A stretch of DNA of 15,580 nucleotides from Bacteroidota bacterium (GTDB lineage Bacteria > Bacteroidota > Bacteroidia > Bacteroidales > VadinHA17): assembly GCA_015222065.1 (NCBI GenBank), contig JADFUQ010000526.1, forward strand, positions 1 to 15,580. Reading direction: 5' to 3'. Positions 6,325 to 13,469 of the stretch are shown piece after piece (position 1 is the first letter of the stretch; each line of letters opens with the position of its first letter). The position numbers and the translations under genes are program-made. The notes under the pieces were generated by a model that ran no database searches, was not told where the DNA came from, and saw only the letters and a program-made list of their open reading frames with translations.

Positions 6325-8190
6325 ATGAGCGACCTTTATATAATAATATTTTTACCAGTAGTTGCCGGAATAATATTGTTCGCTTTTCCTGAAAAAATTA
6401 AACTACTGAAAGGAATAATTGCAACGATTATATCAGCAATAGCTTTTCTCTTCTCAATAAAACTTTTTTCTGTTTCTCCACAATTGGTAAACCTGGACCT
6501 GTTTTCATCAATTTTTACTGAAGGAACTTTACCATGGAAAATTCTGCAGGGAGCGAATAAATTCTCTTCTTTCAATATCGATAATTTAAGCAAATTCATT
6601 ACTCTCACCATTTGTTTCTTCGGTTTAGTAATAGTAATTTATTCCATGGCTTATTTCTATAAGAACTACACATTAAAAAATTATTTCCCTTATTTTCTTA
6701 TCACACTCGGATTATCTGCCGGTGCCGTCCTAACTGACAATCTATTATTTTTCATCACCTTCTGGGGGATTTTGGGTTTTACCCTTTATAAATTAATTAA
6801 AGGTTATGACGAGGAAAGCTCATCAACCGCTAAGAAAACACTTATCATGATCGGTTCATCTGATGGTATAATGATTTTAGGAATAGGAATTATATGGAAA
6901 GTGTATGGAACCTTTACGATTTCTGATTTGAACATTCCCACCACATACCCTATTCTTACAATTGCCTTCTTGTCGTTGTTGATCGGCAGCTTTACCAAAG
7001 CCGGAGCCTTTCCTTTCCATACCTGGATACCAGATTATACCAGACATGCACCAGTCCCGTCCTCTGCATTCCTTCCCGCCTCACTTGACAAGTTACTGGG
7101 CATCTATTTCCTTACCAGGATCTGTGCTCATATGTTCACACTTAACCAATGGTTAACCTTTCTTCTTATTATTATTGGTGTAATGACCCTGATTTTTGCC
7201 GTTATGATGGCTCTTATCCAGCAAAATTATAAAAAACTTCTGGGATATAATGCTGTTTCACAGGTGGGATATATGGTCCTGGGACTCGGGCTCGGAACAC
7301 CTTTAGGTGTTGCCGGAGGATTATTCCATATGATTAATCATGCTATCTATAAATCGGGGCTTTTCCTGACTGCCGGAAGTGTCGAAAAAAGAACCGGAAA
7401 AGTAAGCCTGGACGACCTTGGCGGACTTTCAAAAGCTATGCCTATTACCTTTATTTCAGCACTAATATGTGGATTAGCTATGTCAGGAGTACCTCCCTTA
7501 AACGCCTTTGCTTCCAAATGGATCATTTACCAGGGGATAATTGATTTTGGTAAAGAACCAGGAGTGGCTAATCAACTATGGATCATTTGGCTCGGACTGG
7601 CTGTAATAGGCTCAGCGCTTACAGTCGCCACTTTTATCAAATTTATTTCAGGCATCTTCCTCGGAAGAAAAAGAGCAGAATTAAAAAAAGTAAAAGAGGT
7701 GAATTTTTTAATGTGGCTGCCGGGGATTATCCTTACCATAGTGTGTATAGGAATAGGAGTCCTTGCCTCTGCAATTGTTGTACCTAAATTTATTATGCCT
7801 CTTACAGGTAAATTTGAATATATAGGCATATGGAACCCATCCATAGTATTCGTTTTAATCCTGGCATCCATTCTACTCGGCATATTGATATATTTTGTTG
7901 GAAATATTAAAAATTTCAGAACTGAAGATAGTTTTATTGGCGGGGAAAAGTCTCAGGAAGAAACCAGCTTTCCTGTTGTTGAATTCTATAAAACAATAAG
8001 GAATTTCAGGCTTTTCTCCTTTATTTACAATCTGGCGGAAAAAAAATGGTTCGACATTTACGAAATATCCAAGAAAATAACTCTGTATATTAGCCAGTGG
8101 TTAAGTAAAGCACATACAGGAATTCTTACATCTTACGTATTCTGGATTTTTATAGGTTTAATTATAATGATGATAATACTTATTACATGA
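6325..8190 (+). CDS. NuoL/MrpA-N-like antiporter subunit of the membrane hydrogenase
   Basis: A large polytopic membrane protein (621 aa) of the complex-I antiporter family, expected to form one ion-translocating unit. TKAGAFPFHTWIPD (224-237) contains the TM7 Lys (Lys225). LPASLDKLLGIY (250-261) holds the TM8 Lys256 and resembles the hydrogenase branch (HyfB/CooM-like). ASKWI near 400 carries a further Lys. At the TM5 position, where NuoL/MrpA/MrpD have Glu, the sequence is FWGILGF with Gly148. The last 100 or so residues add a polar, possibly amphipathic segment (KKWFDIYEISKKITLYISQW) and a final helix. This could act like the lateral helix of NuoL. It is 10 bases after the large subunit and, with the next gene, replaces full-length MrpA. 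Confidence 0.85.
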   Translation: MSDLYIIIFLPVVAGIILFAFPEKIKLLKGIIATIISAIAFLFSIKLFSVSPQLVNLDLFSSIFTEGTLPWKILQGANKFSSFNIDNLSKFITLTICFFGLVIVIYSMAYFYKNYTLKNYFPYFLITLGLSAGAVLTDNLLFFITFWGILGFTLYKLIKGYDEESSSTAKKTLIMIGSSDGIMILGIGIIWKVYGTFTISDLNIPTTYPILTIAFLSLLIGSFTKAGAFPFHTWIPDYTRHAPVPSSAFLPASLDKLLGIYFLTRICAHMFTLNQWLTFLLIIIGVMTLIFAVMMALIQQNYKKLLGYNAVSQVGYMVLGLGLGTPLGVAGGLFHMINHAIYKSGLFLTAGSVEKRTGKVSLDDLGGLSKAMPITFISALICGLAMSGVPPLNAFASKWIIYQGIIDFGKEPGVANQLWIIWLGLAVIGSALTVATFIKFISGIFLGRKRAELKKVKEVNFLMWLPGIILTIVCIGIGVLASAIVVPKFIMPLTGKFEYIGIWNPSIVFVLILASILLGILIYFVGNIKNFRTEDSFIGGEKSQEETSFPVVEFYKTIRNFRLFSFIYNLAEKKWFDIYEISKKITLYISQWLSKAHTGILTSYVFWIFIGLIIMMIILIT

Positions 8191-8210
8191 AAATAAATAC
8201 CTGATACAAG

Positions 8211-8765
8211 ATGGAAATAATACTATCAATAGTACTAATATTTATGATTATTGGGGCGTTGTTTGCCCTGCATGCCAGGGATTTGCTTTCTGCCCTTATT
8301 TCCTGTGGAATTGTAGGGTATGGTCTTGTTATATGTTTTCTGCTTTTAAAAGCTCCGGACCTGGCTATCGTACAGATTGTGGTAGAAACAATTACACTTA
8401 TCATCATGATCGCAGTTGTGCTTGACAGTACCCGTCATGAACTTAAAAAAACTGCCATAGAACGAAAGTGGAAGTCATTGATCAATTCCAAAGCCCTGGT
8501 CAATGTTTTAATAACTGTTATTATCGGAATAGTGCTTTTATATTCATTCAGGCTTGCTATTACTCACCTTAACCCTTTCGGTGAACACACTCTGAGAATG
8601 TCAGAAGCCTATTTGTACGGTGGGGCAGATAAGACTGGCAGTGCAAACCTTGTTACCGGGATTCTGTTTGATTTCAGGGGCTATGACACATTTGGAGAGG
8701 CAACAATACTGTTTACCGCTGCTATTGGAGTATTAACTGTTTTGCGAATTAAAGGAAGAAAATAA
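8211..8765 (+). CDS. MbhD-MbhE fusion (MrpA C-terminal region/DUF4040 type)
   Basis: A membrane protein of 184 aa that appears to join two small Mbh subunits. Residues 1-75 form three hydrophobic helices with the APDLA motif (48-52), typical of MbhD/DUF4040, the NuoJ-like part of MrpA. After a basic linker (about 76-92), residues 93-184 contain LFDFRGYDTFGE (152-163) and a last helix, typical of MbhE/MrpB N-terminal parts. In Pyrococcus these are separate genes, whereas in Mrp antiporters they are part of long MrpA. It starts 20 bases after the NuoL-like gene and together with it equals a split MrpA. The role is structural, in the ion-translocation path. Confidence 0.82.
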   Translation: MEIILSIVLIFMIIGALFALHARDLLSALISCGIVGYGLVICFLLLKAPDLAIVQIVVETITLIIMIAVVLDSTRHELKKTAIERKWKSLINSKALVNVLITVIIGIVLLYSFRLAITHLNPFGEHTLRMSEAYLYGGADKTGSANLVTGILFDFRGYDTFGEATILFTAAIGVLTVLRIKGRK

Positions 8766-8778
8766 TATCTATTTTGAT

Positions 8779-9216
8779 ATGAAAGGAATGTCATCCATAG
8801 TAAAAAAAACAACGCAGTTGCTTTCGGGCATGATTTTCCTGTATGGAATTTACATCATTACACACGGACATCTTACACCCGGTGGAGGATTTGCCGGCGG
8901 GACTATTATTGCAGCCTCATTGATCATCCTGGTGCTGGCATTCGGAAGCGATGAACTGACAATGGTCAAACGTAAAGAAGGATCTTCGGTAACTGAAAGC
9001 CTGGCAATACTTGCTTTCCTGCTGTTTGCTTCCTTGGCATTAATTATTGGAACAAATATTTTTTTCCATAACTACCTGCCGGAAGGAATTATCGGGAACC
9101 TGATCAGCGCTGGCGTAATCCCGCTTTATAATATACTGGTCGGTATCGAAGTTGCAGCTGCATTATTTACAATAATTTTAGCTTTTATAATTTATAAAGA
9201 AGAGATCTCAAAATGA
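8779..9216 (+). CDS. mrpB: Na+/H+ antiporter subunit MrpB (MnhB/MbhF)
   Basis: A 145-aa membrane subunit with four predicted helices. The family signature HGHLTPGGGFAGG (29-41) is fully conserved, which identifies MnhB/MrpB/MbhF. It belongs to the Mrp arm that couples redox-driven changes to Na+/H+ movement. Its last bases overlap the next gene by ATGA (9213-9216), so the two are translationally linked. The start ATG at 8779 gives the normal N-terminus; an ATG three codons later is possible. No SD is obvious. Confidence 0.9.
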   Translation: MKGMSSIVKKTTQLLSGMIFLYGIYIITHGHLTPGGGFAGGTIIAASLIILVLAFGSDELTMVKRKEGSSVTESLAILAFLLFASLALIIGTNIFFHNYLPEGIIGNLISAGVIPLYNILVGIEVAAALFTIILAFIIYKEEISK

Positions 9217-9551
9217 CCTTATTTATTCTGTGTTTTGTACTTTTTTTAGTTGGACTTTACGGGGTTCTGACCCGAAAGAATATAATTAAAATTTTTATAG
9301 GTCTTTCGTTTATGGAATTCAGTACTTTCCTCTTTCTGGTATTAATAGGCTATATTGAAGGAGGAATTGCTCCTATTATTAGTAAAAATATTACAAATCC
9401 CGTTTATGTGGATCCCCTGCCCCAGGCAATGGTGCTCACAGCTATTGTAATCGCACTTGCAGCTAATTCCATGCTACTGGCTATTGCTATCAAAATTTAT
9501 AAGAAGTATGGCACTTTTGATATAAGAAAAATCAGTAATCTAAAAGGATAA
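9213..9551 (+). CDS. mrpC: Na+/H+ antiporter subunit MrpC (MnhC/MbhG, NuoK-like)
   Basis: A small three-helix membrane protein of 112 aa, homologous to NuoK. The motif DPLPQAMVLTAIVI (67-80), followed by ALAANS, is the hallmark of MrpC. A TM2 Glu (Glu35, in SFMEFST) is positioned like the conserved acidic residue of NuoK. It overlaps MrpB by four bases and ends four bases before MrpD, keeping the conserved B-C-D order of mrp operons. Confidence 0.92.
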   Translation: MTLFILCFVLFLVGLYGVLTRKNIIKIFIGLSFMEFSTFLFLVLIGYIEGGIAPIISKNITNPVYVDPLPQAMVLTAIVIALAANSMLLAIAIKIYKKYGTFDIRKISNLKG

Positions 9552-9555
9552 TAAG

Positions 9556-11094
9556 ATGAGTTGGCTCATTACTCTATTTGTAATTTTACCTTTGGCAGCA
9601 GCTTTTTTGATCCCTGTGATCGGGAAACTTATTAAAGGGTTTCAAAAAACCATTACTTCTGTTGTATTCCTTTTCCTGACTGTTCTTTCCTTATTTTTCC
9701 TGTTCGACGGAAACACTGAGGTTTATTCATATAAGATCGGAGGATGGGAACCGGTTAACGGAGTCCCGATTGCCATATACTTTGTTATTGATGGTTTAAC
9801 CATTTTTATGCTTTCCATTATTAACCTTATTGGCTTCTTCTCAGCTTTTTATGCTATTTCCTATATCAGAAGATTTACTGCTGAAAATAATTTTTATACC
9901 CTGTTATGCTTAATGGTTGGAGGCATGAATGGAGTTGTTATGACAGGTGATTTATTTAATCTTTTTGTTTTTCTCGAGATTGCTGTTATTGCATCTTATG
10001 CCCTCGTGGCTTTTGGAGTGGAGAAGCATGAACTGGAAGCCTCGTTCAAATACCAGGTACTGGGAGGAATTGCTTCGTTGCTTATCCTTTTTGGAATAGG
10101 ATTAATTTACTGGAAAACAAAAACATTAAATATTGCTGATGTTTCGGATATTCTTAAATATTCAAATGATCGTTCATTCTTGTTGTTTACCCAAATAATT
10201 CTCATTGCAGGATTCGGATTAAAAGCAGCAATGATTCCTTTCCATGCATGGCTGCCCGATGCTCATTCTTCCGCCCCTTCACCCATTTCTGCAATGTTAT
10301 CAGGAGTGTTGATAAAAGCAATTGGAATATATTGTATTATACGACTTTTTTTCAACATGTTCATTATTAATCATGAAATATCACTTGTTTTTATTATTCT
10401 CGGATCCCTGTCTATGGTGCTTGGAGTTTTCCTGGCAGTAGGGCAGTGGGATATCAAAAGACTGCTTGCTTATCATAGCATTAGCCAGATGGGTTATGTG
10501 ATCATTGGAGTTGGAATAGGTATGATGATCCTGGTAAATAATGGGAATAAATCAGTTGCTGCACTGGCGATAACCGGTGGTTTATTCCATCTGATCAATC
10601 ATGCTGTATTTAAAAGTCTTTTGTTTCTGAACGCAGGAGCAATAGAGTATAAAACAGGAACACGAAATCTGAAAGAATTAGGCGGGCTTTTCGCATATAT
10701 GCCGGTTACTTATTCAACCTCGCTTGGAGCATCCATGGCTATATCAGGAATTCCTCCGTTTAACGGATTCTTCAGCAAACTGCTTATCATTATTGCAGCA
10801 ATAAAAGGAAGATTTTATTTGGTCGCTTTTCTGGCTGTTATAGTAAGCATTATTACCCTTGCATCATTTATGAAATTTCAGAAATTTTCCTTTTTCAATA
10901 AATCATCAATCACCGAAAAACCAAAAATAAATGAAGTACCTTTCCCCATGTGTTTTTCAATGATAGTTTTAGCTATCTTATGCCTGGGATTAAGCCTCTT
11001 AATTTTTCCTGGTGTGCGTGAAACCGTGCTCACCCCGGTGGTTGATATATTAATGAACACAACGGATTATTCATCAGCAATAAAGGATATTTGA
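9556..11094 (+). CDS. mrpD: Na+/H+ antiporter subunit MrpD (MbhH, NuoM/N-like)
   Basis: A polytopic antiporter subunit of 512 aa with about 14 helices, the main ion-translocating unit of Mrp-type arms. Key residues are intact: Glu141 in LFVFLEIAVIASYAL (TM5), Lys223 in GLKAAMIPFHAWLPD (TM7), and Lys254 in SAMLSGVLIKAIGIY (TM8). HSISQMGYV and FNGFFSK follow, as expected. An AAAGGA at 9543-9548 lies 7 bases before the ATG. This subunit keeps the full charge set, unlike the NuoL-like protein at 6325-8190. It probably contacts the hydrogenase membrane domain directly, as MbhH does in the Pyrococcus complex (by homology). Confidence 0.93.
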   Translation: MSWLITLFVILPLAAAFLIPVIGKLIKGFQKTITSVVFLFLTVLSLFFLFDGNTEVYSYKIGGWEPVNGVPIAIYFVIDGLTIFMLSIINLIGFFSAFYAISYIRRFTAENNFYTLLCLMVGGMNGVVMTGDLFNLFVFLEIAVIASYALVAFGVEKHELEASFKYQVLGGIASLLILFGIGLIYWKTKTLNIADVSDILKYSNDRSFLLFTQIILIAGFGLKAAMIPFHAWLPDAHSSAPSPISAMLSGVLIKAIGIYCIIRLFFNMFIINHEISLVFIILGSLSMVLGVFLAVGQWDIKRLLAYHSISQMGYVIIGVGIGMMILVNNGNKSVAALAITGGLFHLINHAVFKSLLFLNAGAIEYKTGTRNLKELGGLFAYMPVTYSTSLGASMAISGIPPFNGFFSKLLIIIAAIKGRFYLVAFLAVIVSIITLASFMKFQKFSFFNKSSITEKPKINEVPFPMCFSMIVLAILCLGLSLLIFPGVRETVLTPVVDILMNTTDYSSAIKDI

Positions 11095-11096
11095 AT

Positions 11097-11582
11097 ATGA
11101 AGTATATTACGTTTTTCCTGATACTGTTTCTTTTCTGGTTACTTTTGACTTTTGAGTTATCAGTTGCCAATATAATAACTGGAGCCGTAGCCTCACTGAT
11201 AACAATACTGTTCTTTGGCAAATATTTCGTAAACGATGTAAAGAAATTTTTTCATCCTCACAGATATTTCTGGTTGATCGTTTACACCTTTGTATTTTTA
11301 TGGGAATGTCTTAAAGCAAACTTCGACGTTGCATATCGTGTGATTCATCCTGCCATGCCGATAAAACCTGGTATTGTTAAGGTTAAGCTTAATTTAAAAA
11401 CCGGTATCGGACGAACAATACTCGCCGCATCAATCACAATGACACCCGGCACAATTACAGTTGATATAATTGAAGATTTTATCTATATACATTGGATTTA
11501 CGTCCATAGTACAGATCCGGAGGTTTACAGCAAAAAAATTTCCGGTAGATTTGAAAATTATTTAAAACGAATTTTCGAATGA
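11097..11582 (+). CDS. mrpE: Na+/H+ antiporter subunit MrpE (MnhE/MbhA)
   Basis: A 161-aa protein with two N-terminal membrane helices and a cytoplasmic domain. The family signature LAASITMTPGTITVD (109-123) and the preceding RVIHPAMPIKPG region are typical of MrpE. The ATG at 11097 is preferred over a TTG at 11091: AAAGGA at 11082-11087 lies 9 bases upstream, and the TTG overlaps the MrpD stop. It ends with an ATGA overlap into MrpF. MrpE is needed for stability in Mrp antiporters, but its exact role is unclear. Confidence 0.9.
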   Translation: MKYITFFLILFLFWLLLTFELSVANIITGAVASLITILFFGKYFVNDVKKFFHPHRYFWLIVYTFVFLWECLKANFDVAYRVIHPAMPIKPGIVKVKLNLKTGIGRTILAASITMTPGTITVDIIEDFIYIHWIYVHSTDPEVYSKKISGRFENYLKRIFE

Positions 11583-11845
11583 ATACTTTATTACACATAA
11601 TACTTTACGCCCAGATAGGATTGTGTTTTTTCTGCTTGTACAGAATAGCCAGAGGTCCAACTATCCCTGACAGAATGGTAGGAATTGATATTTTCGGAAT
11701 TCTTGTAGTAGGAATATGTGCTGTCCTGGCCATTATTACCGGTAGAATGTTTATGATAGATATTGGGATTGCATGGGTCATATTAAGTTTTGCAGGAACT
11801 TTAACTCTTGCTAAATATTTAAGTAAAAGAAAATTAAATGAATAG
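11579..11845 (+). CDS. mrpF: Na+/H+ antiporter subunit MrpF (MnhF/MbhB)
   Basis: An 88-aa membrane protein with three helices. The motif RGPTIPDRMVGID (25-37) is the MrpF signature; Asp31 and Asp37 in it are conserved in the family and lie where Mrp studies place a Na+-path element (family knowledge). It overlaps MrpE by four bases and MrpG by eight. The usual length is 80-95 aa. Confidence 0.9.
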   Translation: MNTLLHIILYAQIGLCFFCLYRIARGPTIPDRMVGIDIFGILVVGICAVLAIITGRMFMIDIGIAWVILSFAGTLTLAKYLSKRKLNE

Positions 11846-12188
11846 TATAATAGGTGTCATATTACTTTTTATAGGTTTGTTATTTAACCTTTTTGGATGT
11901 ATCGGTCTAATCCGGTTTCCAGATGTTTATAACCGGCTTCAGGCAGGAACCAAATGTGTTACATTAGGAACATCCAGCATGTTACTTGGTATGTTATTCT
12001 TTTTTGGTTTTAGCGAAGCAGGAATTAAAGCTGTTATTACAATTCCTTTGTTATTCCTTTCAGCATCAGTGGCAGCACACGCTCTTATAAGGGGATCTTA
12101 TATTTTTGGTGTAAAAATAGGTGATCAGCCAATAAAAGACGACTATAAGGAACAAGTTGAAACAGATGAAAAAAACGAAGTGAAATGA
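11838..12188 (+). CDS. mrpG: Na+/H+ antiporter subunit MrpG (MnhG/MbhC)
   Basis: A three-helix membrane protein of 116 aa. The signature RFPDVYNRLQAGTK (26-39) identifies MrpG/MnhG. The C-terminal 25 residues are charged and probably cytoplasmic. It overlaps MrpF by eight bases and the next ferredoxin gene by ATGA, completing the E-F-G order seen in mrp operons. It is part of the ion-translocating arm. Confidence 0.9.
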   Translation: MNSIIGVILLFIGLLFNLFGCIGLIRFPDVYNRLQAGTKCVTLGTSSMLLGMLFFFGFSEAGIKAVITIPLLFLSASVAAHALIRGSYIFGVKIGDQPIKDDYKEQVETDEKNEVK

Positions 12189-12796
12189 AGTATCCTAAAT
12201 TAAGAGAATTAAAAGAAGCTATTTATTCCCTGGTAACACCAGCATATACCACTAAATTTCCAAAAAAACCTCATACACCTGCTGAAAATTTCCGGGGAAA
12301 ACCGGAAGTGGATGATGCAAATTGTGTTGGCTGCGAAACCTGTGCTAATGTCTGTCCTTCCGGAGCCATAACTTTCACAGATGATAAGGAAAACAAAACG
12401 AGAACTATAAAACGAAATTATGGTCTTTGTATTTTTTGTGGTCAATGTCAGGATCATTGTATTACCAATAAAGGTGTGAAATTATCTAACAAAATCTATG
12501 ACCTTGCCAATTTCAACAGGGAGGAACTGATCGAAACACAGGAAAAAGAATTGCTCCTTTGCGAAAATTGTGGTGCCATTATCACTACTAAAGAACATAT
12601 CATATATCTTTATAAAAAACTTGGACCAAAAGCCTATTCCTCTATCCTTAACTTAAATATACTTAATGAAACCCTGAAACTTGCTACCAAAGAAGAAACC
12701 TCAGTTGAGGTCAGAGATGAGTTGAAACGAAAAGATATGTTTAATATCATCTGCCCTAACTGCCTGAGAAAAGTCCTGGTGAAAACTTCTTTCTAA
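12185..12796 (+). CDS. mbhN: NuoI/HycF-like two-cluster ferredoxin subunit (MbhN) with double-CxxC tail
   Basis: This peripheral subunit passes electrons from ferredoxin to the small subunit. Two 4Fe-4S motifs are clear: Cys47/50/53/57 (CVGCETCANVCP) and Cys82/85/88/92 (CIFCGQCQDHC, without the usual final Pro). The 203-aa protein adds a C-terminal domain with CENC (126/129) and CPNC (190/193), a possible zinc ribbon or further metal site, as in HycF/HyfH-type subunits. It is separated from the hydrogenase core genes by the whole Mrp block. An ATGA overlap with MrpG and direct abutment to the protease gene show operon membership. Confidence 0.85.
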   Translation: MKYPKLRELKEAIYSLVTPAYTTKFPKKPHTPAENFRGKPEVDDANCVGCETCANVCPSGAITFTDDKENKTRTIKRNYGLCIFCGQCQDHCITNKGVKLSNKIYDLANFNREELIETQEKELLLCENCGAIITTKEHIIYLYKKLGPKAYSSILNLNILNETLKLATKEETSVEVRDELKRKDMFNIICPNCLRKVLVKTSF

Positions 12797-13252
12797 ATGT
12801 CCGTTGACTTAAATATACTGCTGAAGAAAGAATCCGGCAAGGTTCTTTTCGTTGGCATTGGTAATGTCCTCAGGTCAGACGATGGAATAGGCGTTTATAT
12901 CAGTAATAATATTAAACCGTCCGCAAATATTTCCTCACTTACCGTTGAACTCAGTATCGAAAATTATATTGGAAAAATCAACAAATTAAATCCTGATATT
13001 TTAGTCCTTATCGATTGTGTTGATCTGAAAAAGGAACCAGGGCATTACAGTCTTTTACCAGTCGGGCAAATAAAAGATTTTACATTACACACACATAATA
13101 TTTCTTTAAGCAGGATCTCTACACTTTTTAAAATGCCCGTCCTGATACTTGGCATCCAACCAAAAATAATTTCATTCGGTGAAGGTTTTTCTGCCGAAGC
13201 AGAAAAAACTGCAAACAACCTTATTAAATTGATTAATCTGAGTTCGAATTAA
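12797..13252 (+). CDS. hycI: Hydrogenase maturation protease (HycI/HybD family)
   Basis: A 151-aa endopeptidase that removes the C-terminal tail of the large subunit after nickel insertion. The signature GIGNVLRSDDGIG (20-32) is intact, with Asp28/Asp29. The second acidic site is in LIDCVD (Asp73/Asp76), and the His site is in LHTHNISL (His98/His100); together these match the Ni-sensing Glu/Asp, Asp and His of HybD. Its presence, with the intact Cys ligands and the 34-residue tail of the large subunit, supports active hydrogenase maturation. It starts on the base after the ferredoxin stop and is the last gene of the operon. No hyp genes are in the window. Confidence 0.9.
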   Translation: MSVDLNILLKKESGKVLFVGIGNVLRSDDGIGVYISNNIKPSANISSLTVELSIENYIGKINKLNPDILVLIDCVDLKKEPGHYSLLPVGQIKDFTLHTHNISLSRISTLFKMPVLILGIQPKIISFGEGFSAEAEKTANNLIKLINLSSN

Positions 13253-13469
13253 GAGTGTCTTGATAATTTTTAGCCCAAACGGGAGCCGGGTTACGATGAA
13301 TGCCAAACCGTGCCCCGGGAACTAATTTTCGGGACTTAACCTCAGACTTATTACACAATCATTCAAATTTGGCATATTAATTTCAATATAATCCGTTGTG
13401 CGATTGGAATTTCATTGAAATAGTATACTATATTTATTAGAAATCATTAGATTATTTTTCTATTTAGTA
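13253..13469. other. Convergent intergenic gap
   Basis: This 217-base gap separates the end of the hydrogenase operon from the end of the minus-strand flavoprotein gene. A GC-richer patch lies at about 13272-13334, with a short CCCG/CGGG pair (13314-13317 and 13330-13333), and an 8-bp inverted pair ATTTCAAT (13380-13387)/ATTGAAAT (13414-13421). Neither is followed by a convincing T-tract. Terminators for both transcripts are expected here, but I cannot place one firmly. Confidence 0.5.

Noticed and set aside
3294..12796. Respiratory complex I (nuo) operon
   Set aside because: The large subunit has all four Ni-Fe Cys ligands, there is a maturation protease, and NuoE/F/G and NuoA/J/M/N are missing while MrpB-G are present.
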